NCBI GenBank assembly: GCA_040902425.1
Contig: JBBDXI010000075.1
Coordinates: forward strand, 1-64,000
Length of the DNA stretch: 64,000 nt
Direction of reading: 5' to 3'
DNA from: JBBDXI01 sp040902425
Lineage (GTDB): Bacteria; Planctomycetota; Phycisphaerae; Phycisphaerales; UBA1924
Part shown: positions 48,755 to 61,112 of the stretch, in pieces
How the letters are laid out: each line of letters starts with the position of its first letter
How positions within the stretch are numbered: position 1 is the stretch's first letter
Translations under genes and position numbers: made by a program
Notes under the pieces: generated by a model
Seen by the model: only the letters and a program-made list of their open reading frames with translations
Databases searched by the model: none
Told to the model about the DNA's origin: nothing

Positions 48755-48836
48755 GAAGGACCGCATGATAGGCCGTGCCCCGGGAGGGCAACGGCCCTTG
48801 CTTGATCGGGCAGGCGGCCGGCGGCGTTGAGGCCCC

Positions 48837-49685
48837 TTACTTCTCGTACCGCGGCGCGGTGCCCGCCCAGACGTTGTCCGCGTTGAAATCGTTCACCGCC
48901 ACGTAGTTGCTATCGTGTTCGTACCCGGCCTTGCCGTCAGGGCCGATGGAGTAGAAATAGGGGCGGTTCGTCGCCGGAAACCCCGCGTCCGCGTCCGGCG
49001 ACGGAGAGCCGACCGGCACCTTCCCCGTCCGCCGGATCGACGTGATCCCGTACTGGGTCCCCGGTGGGGCATCCCCGGCGAGCTGCGAGACCGGCAGGTA
49101 CAGCAGCGGGTTGCTCCCCTGCGGGAAAATCCCCTTGAACGCCGGGTGCACGTACCGGATCGGTTGGCCCCACCCGTCGAACACCGTCAGCAGCTCGGGC
49201 TGGAGGGCCCAGTTCCGTGCGCCCGAGACGAAGTCCGGGTGGTGCTTGCGCAGGTACTTTGGATCGATGCCGGACAGCATCGACGAGCCGCCCTCCGTCT
49301 CGTAGAGCTGCGTGAGGTACAGCCCCACGCTGTTGATCATCTGGTTCGTGCCGTCCGGGCCCGGCTGGCCATTGCGCGCGTCGGCGACCGGCTGGATGTA
49401 CTTCGTCTGGCCCGGGTTCGTGGGGTTCGCCGGGTCGGGATCGACGACGTAGGGCGGCGGGATCCGCTCCTGCGAGCTCACGTAGCTGGAGAGCGACGTG
49501 TCGAGGGCCTTGATGATCCCCTCGGTCACCCGCTGCTTGCCTGAGCTGGTCACCCGCACCCCGACCACGACGGCCGCGGCCAGCAGGATCGAGATGATCC
49601 CGACGACGATCAGCAGCTCGATGAGGGTGAAGGCGGGGCGTGACGGACGGGCCGGGCAAGGGCTGCGGGCGGGGTGAGCGGGCAT
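48837..49685 (-). CDS. Prepilin-like protein (type II secretion/pilin N-terminal domain)
   Basis: 282 residues with the prepilin-type cleavage and methylation signal PAFTLIELLIVVGIISILLA after a short basic leader (cleavage before Phe). The long C-terminal part has the loose beta structure of planctomycete DUF1559-like or GspG/H pseudopilins (LLTVFDGWGQPIRYVHPAF, FPATNRPYFYSIGPDGKAGY). The DGWGXPIRY and SXGPDG phrases recall GspG-type pseudopilins. Probably an envelope pseudopilin processed by PilD. The ATG at 49685 has GGAG upstream. No other secretion genes are adjacent. Confidence 0.85.
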   Translation of the reverse strand: MPAHPARSPCPARPSRPAFTLIELLIVVGIISILLAAAVVVGVRVTSSGKQRVTEGIIKALDTSLSSYVSSQERIPPPYVVDPDPANPTNPGQTKYIQPVADARNGQPGPDGTNQMINSVGLYLTQLYETEGGSSMLSGIDPKYLRKHHPDFVSGARNWALQPELLTVFDGWGQPIRYVHPAFKGIFPQGSNPLLYLPVSQLAGDAPPGTQYGITSIRRTGKVPVGSPSPDADAGFPATNRPYFYSIGPDGKAGYEHDSNYVAVNDFNADNVWAGTAPRYEK

Positions 49686-49802
49686 CGTGGGGCACTCCGC
49701 GGAGGGTTTGGCGCGCAGAGGCGCCGCCTGAGCATACCGCCCGCGCCGGCTCACCGTGTCCATACGCGGCCGGCCCTCATCTGATCCCGGCCTCTGGAAG
49801 GC

Positions 49803-53792
<3,990 letters not shown>

Positions 53793-53956
53793 GGGTGGAC
53801 GGTCCTGACGCGGGCCGGGGGCGAACCGGGTCGCCATCCTGCCGCGCGCGGAAAGGAATGCCTGTCTGTCCGGCGGGGCTGACGCACGCGCCGGGTGCCT
53901 TGTCGATGGGATGACGGTATTGGGCGCCCCGGCGGAAGGGGGCGCAGGCGGCTCGC

Positions 53957-54331
53957 TCAGGCCCGGCGCGAAGGCGGCGGGAGATCGAGCAGCGCCAACG
54001 CGATTCGGGCGATGGGCGCAGCCAGCGGCGCGGCCTCTGTGGGCGCCGCCTCGATCCGGATGGCCGACGGCGCCACGGCCACCCAGGCGGGCTGGAGAAC
54101 CGGCTTCTGCGGCTCGCCCACCAGCTCCCGGACGGCCCGCGCGAGCGACGCGGCGAACTGTCGCGGTGCCAGGCGGTCGCGATGGGCGGCCTCGGATCGG
54201 GCGCCGAGGGCGGCCGTCTCCGCACCGCTCAGCGATGCCCCCAGGAGCACACCCACCACCAGGAGCGCCGAAAGGCCGGCGATCGTGGCGCGGGGCGGGC
54301 GGGCGGCGGGCTTTACGGGGGTGTCTGGCAC
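53957..54331 (-). CDS. Predicted single-pass membrane protein
   Basis: 124 residues from GTG 54331: a Pro-rich cytoplasmic start (MPDTPVKPAARPPR), one transmembrane helix (ATIAGLSALLVVGVLLGASL), and an Ala/Arg-rich exported domain of about 85 residues with helical segments and no motif. Its distance to secA (164 bases) suggests it is upstream in the same direction and perhaps coexpressed, but there is no known SecA-linked family of this kind. The call rests on the clean transmembrane helix and codon pattern. Confidence 0.55.
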   Translation of the reverse strand: MPDTPVKPAARPPRATIAGLSALLVVGVLLGASLSGAETAALGARSEAAHRDRLAPRQFAASLARAVRELVGEPQKPVLQPAWVAVAPSAIRIEAAPTEAAPLAAPIARIALALLDLPPPSRRA

Positions 54332-54525
54332 GGGTTCTCGCGGATAAGTATCGGCCCTGCCGGGGCCTGAAGCAAGGATCGCCCCGCCGCGGGGCTCGGA
54401 GGGGCTTGATGGGCATTTCTGGGGGCGGCTTTCCGGCGCGGCCGATATCGGACGACGCCGCCCGGGGGCTTCACCACCCCGGGTGAGCCAAATCGACTCA
54501 TGCCGTGCGGCTATTCTGCACGGCT

Positions 54526-54942
54526 ATGCCCGAGGACACTCCAGAGGACGCCCCGATGGTTGCGTGCCGCCAATCGCTCCCGACCACCCGCGAGTCAGTC
54601 ACCCACAAGTTCTCGATCAACCGCCACGAGGGCTACCTGACGGTCGGCCTCTACCCGGACGGCAAGCCGGGGGAGATCTTCATCAAGATGTCGAAGGAAG
54701 GCTCGACGATGTCGGGGATGTGCCAGGCCTTCTGCCGGGCCTTCAGCCTCGCCCTGCAGTTCGGGCTCTCGATCGAGGAGGCGGTGGTGCGGTTCCAGGG
54801 GATGCGGTTCGAGCCGATGGGGGCGACCAGCAACCCCGACATCCCCGAGTGCAACAGCATCGTGGACTACGTGGCGCGGTACCTGCGGCTGCACTACGGG
54901 GCGAGGTGCGAAGCCGTGTCGCGACCCGCGGACCTGGAGTAG
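54526..54942 (+). CDS. TSCPD domain protein (ribonucleotide-reductase-associated)
   Basis: 138 residues from the ATG at 54526. The central part is a TSCPD domain as found at the C terminus of class II (NrdJ) reductases or as a free protein: HKFSINRHEGYLTVGLYPDG, GEIFIKMSKEGSTMSGMCQA, FGLSIEEAVVRFQGMRFEPM, then a helical end with CNSIVDYVARYLRLHYG. Free-standing TSCPD proteins are presumed to assist reductase or cobalamin-dependent enzyme function; the role is unproven. No reductase gene is present in the window. It precedes the metal-binding lipoprotein gene on the same strand by 59 bases. Confidence 0.85.
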   Translation: MPEDTPEDAPMVACRQSLPTTRESVTHKFSINRHEGYLTVGLYPDGKPGEIFIKMSKEGSTMSGMCQAFCRAFSLALQFGLSIEEAVVRFQGMRFEPMGATSNPDIPECNSIVDYVARYLRLHYGARCEAVSRPADLE

Positions 54943-55001
54943 AGGGGCGGCGTGCGGCTAGACTTGGCTCCGCGTCCCGCGGGCCGCCCGGAGGAGCCAC
55001 C

Positions 55002-55355
55002 ATGCCAGTTCGCGCGTCGATCATCGCTCTCGCCGCCGCGTGCATCGCGGGCGCATCCGCCTGCACCTCGACCCGGACCGCCGACACGGTCACGTTCAAG
55101 GTCGGCGGGATGGCCTGCCCCAACTGCGCCAAGCACATCGCGGAGGAGCTGGAGGAGATCCCCGGCGTCCGCAGCGCCTCGATCGACTTCGACTCCGCCA
55201 CCGCCCGCGTGCAACTGGACCCGCAGCGCCCCGCCAGCCGCGAGTCGCTGGATGCGGCGGTCGCCAAGTGGCGGAAGGAGCACTTCGCGGCGAAGGAAGA
55301 CCCGGAGTGCCTCGACCCCACGAAGCGCGAAGAACTGCGGCGGGTGGGGCGGTGA
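55002..55355 (+). CDS. Lipoprotein with a heavy-metal-associated (HMA) domain
   Basis: 117 residues. A lipoprotein signal (SIIALAAACIAGASAC, Cys at about residue 21) is followed by an HMA domain: TFKVGGMACPNCAKHI with the CXXC metal site and ARVQLDPQRPASRESLDAAV. GGAGGAG lies 5 bases before the ATG. It probably binds Cu(I), Zn(II) or Hg(II) in the envelope. The C-terminal 30 residues are charged. Part of its coding region (55220-55244) has a near-identical copy upstream of the second tRNA-Pro(GGG). Confidence 0.88.
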   Translation: MPVRASIIALAAACIAGASACTSTRTADTVTFKVGGMACPNCAKHIAEELEEIPGVRSASIDFDSATARVQLDPQRPASRESLDAAVAKWRKEHFAAKEDPECLDPTKREELRRVGR

Positions 55356-55387
55356 GCAGATCAGCGCCGACGGCGCCCGGCCGGCAC

Positions 55388-55461
55388 CGGGGTGTAGCGC
55401 AGCTTGGTAGCGCGTTTGACTGGGGGTCAAAGGGTCGCAGGTTCAAATCCTATCACCCCGA
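55388..55461 (+). tRNA. tRNA-Pro (anticodon GGG), first copy, with a T-stem mismatch
   Basis: A 74-base tRNA sequence with acceptor CGGGGTG/CACCCCG, anticodon stem TTTGA/TCAAA and loop CTGGGGG (anticodon GGG). In the T-arm the sequence is GCAGG-TTCAAAT-CCTAT, leaving a C:A mismatch that the second copy (CCTGT) does not have. The variable region also differs by one base (AGGGTCG against AAGGTCG). No terminator follows. It may be a weakened copy. Confidence 0.85.
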
Positions 55462-55643
55462 TTGGCAACAGCTCTCTTGGAAACTCGAAGCTCGGTGATG
55501 GTGAGTTGTCCCACGCGAGGCAGGTTCCGCGATCAGCTTTCGTCGCGTGGGTTCACCTACCGCAGCATCTTGCTGCGGTCGGCGGCGCGGTCATCGGCAC
55601 GCACGAACGGACGCAAGCCCGCCGGCGCGTTGGGGACCGTCCG

Positions 55644-56669
55644 TTACGACACCGCAATGTTGGCCATGTGAGCATGCAGGGCTCGGAGCATGCCGTCGGC
55701 GTCCTGCACGCGGAGCCCGACGCTCTGTACGGTCGTCGTGACGCCGAAGAAGCGTTGAGCGGTGATAGGCTCGCGGAAAGCGACCAGAATATTGGGAGAA
55801 TCGGGCGAGGCCATATTCAAGTGACCCGGTACGCAACGCCCTTGGTCGCGCCAATCCGTTGATTGCACCCGCTCGATGAGAGCCAGCGGCGCACGCAGCG
55901 AGCAGCGCAGCCCCACGCGGATCACGACTTCTTCGCGCGTCACGAGCGTCGGCCGCATCGCCATGGCCCGGTAGTCTCCGAGCACCCATAGCATCGTATA
56001 TGCACTCAGCGCCGTCAGAATCCAGGCCGCGAGCACGCTCCATCTCGAGACCAGCATGTGCATCCCCACCGTCTCAAGCGCGACGATCGGTACGAGCACC
56101 GCGATTACTGTCGCCGCCCGCGCCGGCGCGAACCCGGATGCGCCCTCCGGCACCTGTGGACGGCGGCCCCACGACGCCAGAGCGTAATAGAACACCGCGA
56201 ACTCGGACGCGATCAGGCGGGCCGCGAAGGGACTTCCCAGCGCGTCCTGCAGCGCGGCGGACGCGGCCTCGATCGGATCGCCCGCACGTGATGCACAGCC
56301 TAGGGCGAGCACCGCGCGCACTTTGTACACGAGGTACGCGAGCAGCCCGACTTCCGCCGGGATGATGAGGTACCGTGCCCACGCGAGAACCCCGGCGTGC
56401 CCTGCGGGAACGATGGCGGACGCGGCGAGGATGCACAGCGCAACGATTGGGATCAGCGTCCGAGCGTGCCCGAGGCGGTGTCGCACTACCAAGGCCCAGT
56501 ACGCCGCCGGGATAATCAACGCCACGTCGAGCGCCACCGCGATGCTCAGGGTACCCGGGCTGGTCTGAAAGGCCGACGACGCCGCGATGGCCCATGAAGC
56601 CATCAGCACAGCGGCGGCTAGCGTCAAGAACACCCACCCAGGCGATCGTGGCAGTCGGGAGACGAGCAT
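55644..56669 (-). CDS. Polytopic membrane protein with C-terminal soluble domain, probably acquired
   Basis: 341 residues. Seven hydrophobic segments occur up to about residue 235 (VFLTLAAAVLMASWAIAASS, TLSIAVALDVALIIPAAYWA, ALCILAASAIV, LIIPAEVGLLAYLVY, EFAVFYYALAS, ATVIAVLVPIVAL, AAWILTALSAYTMLWVL). A soluble tail with MRPTLVTREEVVIRVGLRCS follows, which resembles a PH-like beta domain. AGGGG lies 8 bases before the ATG. It is the only gene between two tRNA-Pro(GGG) copies and reads by eye as lower in GC than its neighbours, consistent with transfer. Function unknown. Confidence 0.8.
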   Translation of the reverse strand: MLVSRLPRSPGWVFLTLAAAVLMASWAIAASSAFQTSPGTLSIAVALDVALIIPAAYWALVVRHRLGHARTLIPIVALCILAASAIVPAGHAGVLAWARYLIIPAEVGLLAYLVYKVRAVLALGCASRAGDPIEAASAALQDALGSPFAARLIASEFAVFYYALASWGRRPQVPEGASGFAPARAATVIAVLVPIVALETVGMHMLVSRWSVLAAWILTALSAYTMLWVLGDYRAMAMRPTLVTREEVVIRVGLRCSLRAPLALIERVQSTDWRDQGRCVPGHLNMASPDSPNILVAFREPITAQRFFGVTTTVQSVGLRVQDADGMLRALHAHMANIAVS

Positions 56670-56963
56670 GACGATTTCCCCTCGAAGGGAACCAAAGGTG
56701 ATCGTACGTTCACCGCGGCACCTGGCCGGGCTCTCCTGCCGCCGTCCCCGCGGTGGGCGGCATGGTACTTCGTCAGGATCTACCGCACGCGCCGGCCGCC
56801 TTCGCTGAGTTCAAACCCAGTCCCGCAGCGTCCCGCCAGCCGCGAGGTGAGGCCTCCGCAGGGAGGGCGAGGCCGACCAGGGGCGGGGATAGCGGGTTCA
56901 CGCGGGCGGAACGGCGGGTCGTCCCTGCGGGCCGAGTCGGCAGCGCCTACCCTCCCCCGACAC
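56670..56963. other. Intergenic region with a duplicated fragment of the HMA gene
   Basis: 294 bases without a convincing gene. Bases 56822-56846 match 55220-55244 (within the HMA lipoprotein gene) at 24 of 25 positions, the single difference being T for C. In both places the match is 140-170 bases upstream of a tRNA-Pro(GGG) gene, so the two tRNAs look like ends of a tandem duplication. The rest has no recognisable feature. Confidence 0.6.
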
Positions 56964-57038
<75 letters not shown>

Positions 57039-57053
57039 TTTCGAGAGATCAAG

Positions 57054-57083
57054 CCCTTCGACGAGCGAGTCGAAGGGTTTTTT
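57054..57083 (+). terminator. Rho-independent terminator after tRNA-Pro(GGG)
   Basis: CCCTTCGAC (57054-57062) pairs with GTCGAAGGG (57069-57077) around GAGCGA, followed by six T (57078-57083). It shares its upstream words with the hairpin downstream of tRNA-Pro(CGG). Confidence 0.9.
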
Positions 57084-57396
57084 CAATTGTGGGCGCTGCC
57101 GATGCCTCTGGTGTTGGGCCGCCCTCAGGCGATTGAGTGTCGGTGGTGCTGATGCACGCGCTTCGCGTGCTCATGCGACGTTCACGGGTTCACGGCCCGC
57201 AAAGAGCAGGCTCCCAAGCCCGAATCCCCTGGGCAGAAGGCTCTTTGGCGTACGTCCCCCCGATTGGTCGGTCGGCGTTCTGTCTGGGGGCCTGATCCGA
57301 GCACGAGGACATCGTCAAAGCGGGCATATTCGGGGCCGCGGGCTTTTTCATTTTTCACGGCTACCCTTCACGCCCTTCGTGAGGAGCCCCACCCCG
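57084..57396. other. Intergenic region upstream of the phosphomannomutase gene
   Basis: 313 bases. I see no gene, repeat or RNA fold that I can support. A GAGGAG ribosome-binding site is at 57381-57386, and TTTTTCATTTTT near 57346 is an AT-rich island that could be part of a promoter or terminator. The -35/-10 hexamers are not clear. Confidence 0.35.
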
Positions 57397-58815
57397 ATGC
57401 TGGGACGCGTTTTCAAGGCCTACGACATCCGCGGCACCTACCCGGACCTCCTCAACGAGACGATGGCCTGGCAGATCGGCTACGGGGCGAGCAAGTTCCT
57501 CCGCGACGAGGCCGAGGCGGCGGGCGAGACCACCCCCATGATGCGCAACATCGTGGTGGGCAGGGACATGCGCAAGAGCAGCCCTTCGCTCGCCGACGCC
57601 CTGATCAAGGGGATCACCGACCAGGGCGGCGATGTAGTCGATGTCGGGATGGTGGACACGTCGTTTGTCTACTTCGCCGTGAACCACCTCGATTGCGCCG
57701 GCGGGGTGATGGTGACGGCGAGCCATAACCCCCCCAATTACAACGGGTTCAAGATCTCCAAGCGGGCGGCGAGACCCGTGGGCGAGGCCACCGGCCTCGC
57801 CGAGATCCGCAAGCGCGCCGCGATGGTCGACAAGGCCACCCTCGTTGCCGCCCATGGGCGGGTCGAGAAGCGGGACCTCTGGGAGGACTACAAGCGCCAC
57901 GTCCGGGCCTTCCTGGACACGGGCGGGGCGAAGCTCAAGGTCGTGGTCGACGCCAGCAACGGCATGGCGGGGGCGATGGTCCCCCGCATCTTCGGTAAAA
58001 AGGGGTCGGAGGTCCCCGGGCTCCAGCTCACCGAGCTGAACTTCGAGACCAAGGGCGAGTTCGCCCACGAGCCCAACCCGCTGGTCGCCGCCAACCTTTA
58101 CCAGCTCCAGCACGCCGTGCGGACCGAGAAGGCGGACCTGGGCATCTGCTTCGACGGCGACGCCGACCGGCTGGTGGTCGTGGATGACAAGGCCGAGGTC
58201 GTCGGGTGCGACCTGCTGACCGCCCTGCTGGCGAAGCACTTCCTCGCCAGGAACAAGGGCTCCGCCATCGCCTACGACCTGCGCTCGACCAAGGCGGTCG
58301 AGGAGGAGATCAGGGGCGCGGGGGGTGTGCCGGTGCGGTCGCGGGTCGGGCACGTGTTCATGAAGCAGAACATGGCCGAGAAGCGGGCCTTCTTCGGGGG
58401 CGAGCTCTCCGGGCATTTCTACTTCCGGGACAACTTCAACGCCGACTCCGGCGCGATCGCGATGGCGGTGGTGCTCAGCATCGTGGCCAAGTCCAGCAAG
58501 AGCATGCACGAGATGATCCGGCCCCTCGCCCGGTACCACCAGAGCGGCGAGATCAACTTCACGATCGAGGACAAGGACGGGGCGCTGTCGAAGGTGAAGA
58601 CGGCCTACGGCCCGGGAACGGCGACCGGCGCGGCGATCGACGAACTGGACGGCGTCACCCTGGATGCGTTCCGCAGCGCCGGGTGGTGGGCCAACATCCG
58701 CAAGAGCAACACCGAGCCCCTGCTGCGGCTGAACCTGGAGGCCCGGGAGCCGCGGACGCTGGAGAAGATACTGGCGCAGATTGCGCCCCTGCTGGGCACC
58801 CGAGCCGATCATTGA
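57397..58815 (+). CDS. Phosphomannomutase/phosphoglucomutase family enzyme
   Basis: 472 residues. It starts MLGRVFKAYDIRGTYPD (family N terminus). The active serine is Ser109 in TASHNPPNYNGFK, metal binding is by DGDADR (residues 253-258), the sugar loop is FGGELSGHFYFRDNF, and the phosphate loop is KSNTEPLLRLNLE. It interconverts mannose (or glucose) 1- and 6-phosphate for polysaccharide or nucleotide-sugar supply. The ATG at 57397 has GAGGAG 10 bases upstream. It precedes the KAP-like gene. Confidence 0.93.
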   Translation: MLGRVFKAYDIRGTYPDLLNETMAWQIGYGASKFLRDEAEAAGETTPMMRNIVVGRDMRKSSPSLADALIKGITDQGGDVVDVGMVDTSFVYFAVNHLDCAGGVMVTASHNPPNYNGFKISKRAARPVGEATGLAEIRKRAAMVDKATLVAAHGRVEKRDLWEDYKRHVRAFLDTGGAKLKVVVDASNGMAGAMVPRIFGKKGSEVPGLQLTELNFETKGEFAHEPNPLVAANLYQLQHAVRTEKADLGICFDGDADRLVVVDDKAEVVGCDLLTALLAKHFLARNKGSAIAYDLRSTKAVEEEIRGAGGVPVRSRVGHVFMKQNMAEKRAFFGGELSGHFYFRDNFNADSGAIAMAVVLSIVAKSSKSMHEMIRPLARYHQSGEINFTIEDKDGALSKVKTAYGPGTATGAAIDELDGVTLDAFRSAGWWANIRKSNTEPLLRLNLEAREPRTLEKILAQIAPLLGTRADH

Positions 58816-58822
58816 AGAAGAA

Positions 58823-58855
58823 GGCACGGAGGGACGGAGGCACGAAGGCACGAAG
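58823..58855. repeat. GGCACGAAG simple-word repeat
   Basis: Just after the phosphomannomutase stop the sequence repeats GGCACGGA, GGGACGGA, GGCACGAA, GGCACGAAG in direct orientation. It is another of the short simple-word tracts that occupy gene junctions in this window. Confidence 0.6.
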
Positions 58856-58924
58856 TGGGGCGCTTCCTTCGGGCTTCAGAGTGTCGGGTGAGCCCTCCCT
58901 GCCGAGCGCGTGTCGTGCCTTCCC

Positions 58925-60580
58925 ATGAACATCTCTCAGTTCTTCGAGCACTGGCGGATCGTCGAGAACCCCTTCCGCGGGGAGGAGGCGCGTCACGACG
59001 CGGTGTTCGCGCGCGTGGGGTTCAAGGGGGCGGGCGCGGCCGAGGGGCCGGAGGGGGGCCCGGTGCGGGTGGGGGCGTCGCTCCCCGAGGAGCCCGCGGG
59101 CCAGACCCGGACCCCCGCCGATCACGCGACCCACCACTCGGACTTCGAGAAGATCCTCGGCGACCTGGCCAAGCCCTCGACCGCGATCGTCTTCGGCGAG
59201 AAGGGGAGCGGGAAGACGGCGATCCGGCTCCAGATCGCCGAGCGCGTCGCCGCCCACAACGCCGGGAACGGCGACCGCCGGATCCTGCTGGTCGCCTACG
59301 ACGACCTGAACGCCGCCCTCGATCGCTACCACCGGCGCATCGGCGGCAAGACGCCCCTGGACGCCTTCCAGAAGTTCCGCCTCGTGGACCACATCGACGC
59401 AATCCTCGCGCAGATTGTCCCCCGCCTGATGGACGGGATCGTCTCCGCGGGCCCGCGCTGGCCGGGTCCCCAGGCCCCCGCGGCCTCCCCCGCGGAACGG
59501 CTGGAGCTCGGTCCCGACCCCCGGCGGATCGTGCGGCGGCTCTCAGCGCCGGAGCGTCGCGACCTGCTCCTGCTCCAGGCGGTCTACGACCGGCCGGAAG
59601 TAGCCCCGGCCCGGACGGCCCGGTTGCGCCGGACGTTGCGGCTGCGGCCGCTCTGGGGGCCGCTCCTCTGGACCGTGCTGGCGTGGATCGGGTGGGTCCC
59701 GGCCGCGGCCCTGGCCTACTGGATGTTCGCGAAGGTCGAGGGCGGCTTCCAGCTCGACTCCAACCTTGGCTATGGGCTGCTCGCCCTGGTCGGCCTCTGG
59801 GCCACCATGCTGTTCAAGCGGTTCGTCTGGGACAAGCTGGGCCTGATGCGGCTGGCCCGGCGGGTGCGGCGGCAGGTGCGGGTGCAGAACCGGCCGGACA
59901 CGTCGTACGCGCGCTCGATCCGGCATCTGGACGCGACGCTCCGCGACAGCAGCCACCTGCCCCTCACGGAGTCCGACGAGGCCCGCTACGGGATGCTGGG
60001 GAGGCTGCGCACGCTCCTGCGGCGGTTCGGGTACTCCGGGCTCCTGGTCGTGATCGACCGCGTCGATGAGCCCACGCTGATCAGCGGCGAGCCGGACCGG
60101 ATGAAGGCGGTGGTCTGGCCCCTGCTCAACAACAAGTTCCTGCAGCAGGAGGGGATCGGGGTCAAGATGCTGCTGCCGATCGAGCTGCGGCACGCCCTGT
60201 TCAAGGAGTCCAGCGCGTTCTTCCAGGAGGCGCGGCTGGACAAGCAGAACCTCGTGGAGCGGCTGGCCTGGACCGGGGCCATGCTCTACGAGCTGTGCGA
60301 CGCGAGGCTGAAGGCGTGCCTGTCGCCCGGCGCCCCGCCGGTCGCGCTGCTGGACCTGTTCGCGGAGGATGTCACCGGGCGGGACCTGGTCGATTCCCTC
60401 GACCAGATGCACCAGCCGCGCGACGCCTTCAAGTTCCTCTACGCCTGCATCAGCGAGCACTGCTCGAACGTGACCGCCGAGCAGCAGCAGTGGCGCATCC
60501 CCCGGCTGATCCTGGAGCTCGTCCGCAAGCAGCAGTCGGAGCGGGTGCAGCAGCTGTACCGGGGCATCAGGCCCGCCTGA
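58925..60580 (+). CDS. KAP-type P-loop NTPase with membrane helices between Walker A and Walker B
   Basis: 551 residues. Walker A is Gly91-EKGSGKT98. Two membrane helices follow at about residues 245-268 (GPLLWTVLAWIGWVPAAALA) and 281-297, and the Walker B region LLVVIDRVDE is near residue 373. Such insertion of transmembrane helices inside the P-loop domain is the hallmark of KAP NTPases. The C-terminal half continues with LLPIELRHALFKES and helical segments. KAP proteins are membrane-anchored regulators, some plasmid-borne or prophage-associated. I infer the family from architecture only. Start at ATG 58925 (an upstream GTG adds five residues). Confidence 0.7.
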   Translation: MNISQFFEHWRIVENPFRGEEARHDAVFARVGFKGAGAAEGPEGGPVRVGASLPEEPAGQTRTPADHATHHSDFEKILGDLAKPSTAIVFGEKGSGKTAIRLQIAERVAAHNAGNGDRRILLVAYDDLNAALDRYHRRIGGKTPLDAFQKFRLVDHIDAILAQIVPRLMDGIVSAGPRWPGPQAPAASPAERLELGPDPRRIVRRLSAPERRDLLLLQAVYDRPEVAPARTARLRRTLRLRPLWGPLLWTVLAWIGWVPAAALAYWMFAKVEGGFQLDSNLGYGLLALVGLWATMLFKRFVWDKLGLMRLARRVRRQVRVQNRPDTSYARSIRHLDATLRDSSHLPLTESDEARYGMLGRLRTLLRRFGYSGLLVVIDRVDEPTLISGEPDRMKAVVWPLLNNKFLQQEGIGVKMLLPIELRHALFKESSAFFQEARLDKQNLVERLAWTGAMLYELCDARLKACLSPGAPPVALLDLFAEDVTGRDLVDSLDQMHQPRDAFKFLYACISEHCSNVTAEQQQWRIPRLILELVRKQQSERVQQLYRGIRPA

Positions 60581-60595
60581 GCCGGGACACCGCCG

Positions 60596-61078
60596 TCACG
60601 CGTTGGCGGCGATGACCAGGGCGATGATGCCCACCCAGTTGAGCAGCGACGTGATCGCGCCGAGGACGATCGCCACCCAGGCGTGTGCAGCGCCCTTGCG
60701 GTGCGGCTCGCGCTGGTAGGCCCGGAAGCCCGCAATGCCCAGGATCACCGCGGCCGGCCCGAGCAGCAGGCCGAAGCCGGGCACGAGGGCGAAGACGCCG
60801 ACGTAGTAGCCGGTCAGGGCGGCCCCGTTGCGGTAGGGGATGAGGGTCCCGACGCCGCCGTCGCTCGGCGGCGGCATGATCGCGGGCTGGACCACGGGCG
60901 GGGCGCTGAAGATCGGGCCCAGGAGCGGGTGCTGCCGGGCGGGTGTGGCCCGGCCGTCGGCGGCGATGATGTCGCTGCTGGCGGGGATGCGCCCCTCGCG
61001 GGCCCACTGGAGGAGCATCTCGGGGGAGGCGGGGCCGAACTCACGACCGTCAGCGAGGCGTACACGGACGTCGCTCAT
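60596..61078 (-). CDS. GYF-like domain membrane protein with DUF4190 tail
   Basis: 160 residues: an N-terminal GYF_2-type domain (MSDVRVRLADGREFGPASPE, LLQWAREGRIPASSDIIAA) and two C-terminal transmembrane helices with the DUF4190 pattern (VFALVPGFGLLLGPAAVILG, HAWVAIVLGAITSLLNWVG). Such proteins are common small membrane proteins of unknown role. It converges with the KAP-like gene. Confidence 0.85.
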   Translation of the reverse strand: MSDVRVRLADGREFGPASPEMLLQWAREGRIPASSDIIAADGRATPARQHPLLGPIFSAPPVVQPAIMPPPSDGGVGTLIPYRNGAALTGYYVGVFALVPGFGLLLGPAAVILGIAGFRAYQREPHRKGAAHAWVAIVLGAITSLLNWVGIIALVIAANA

Positions 61079-61112
61079 GCCGGGCAGCGTACCAGAACGC
61101 GTGCGCGGCGGG

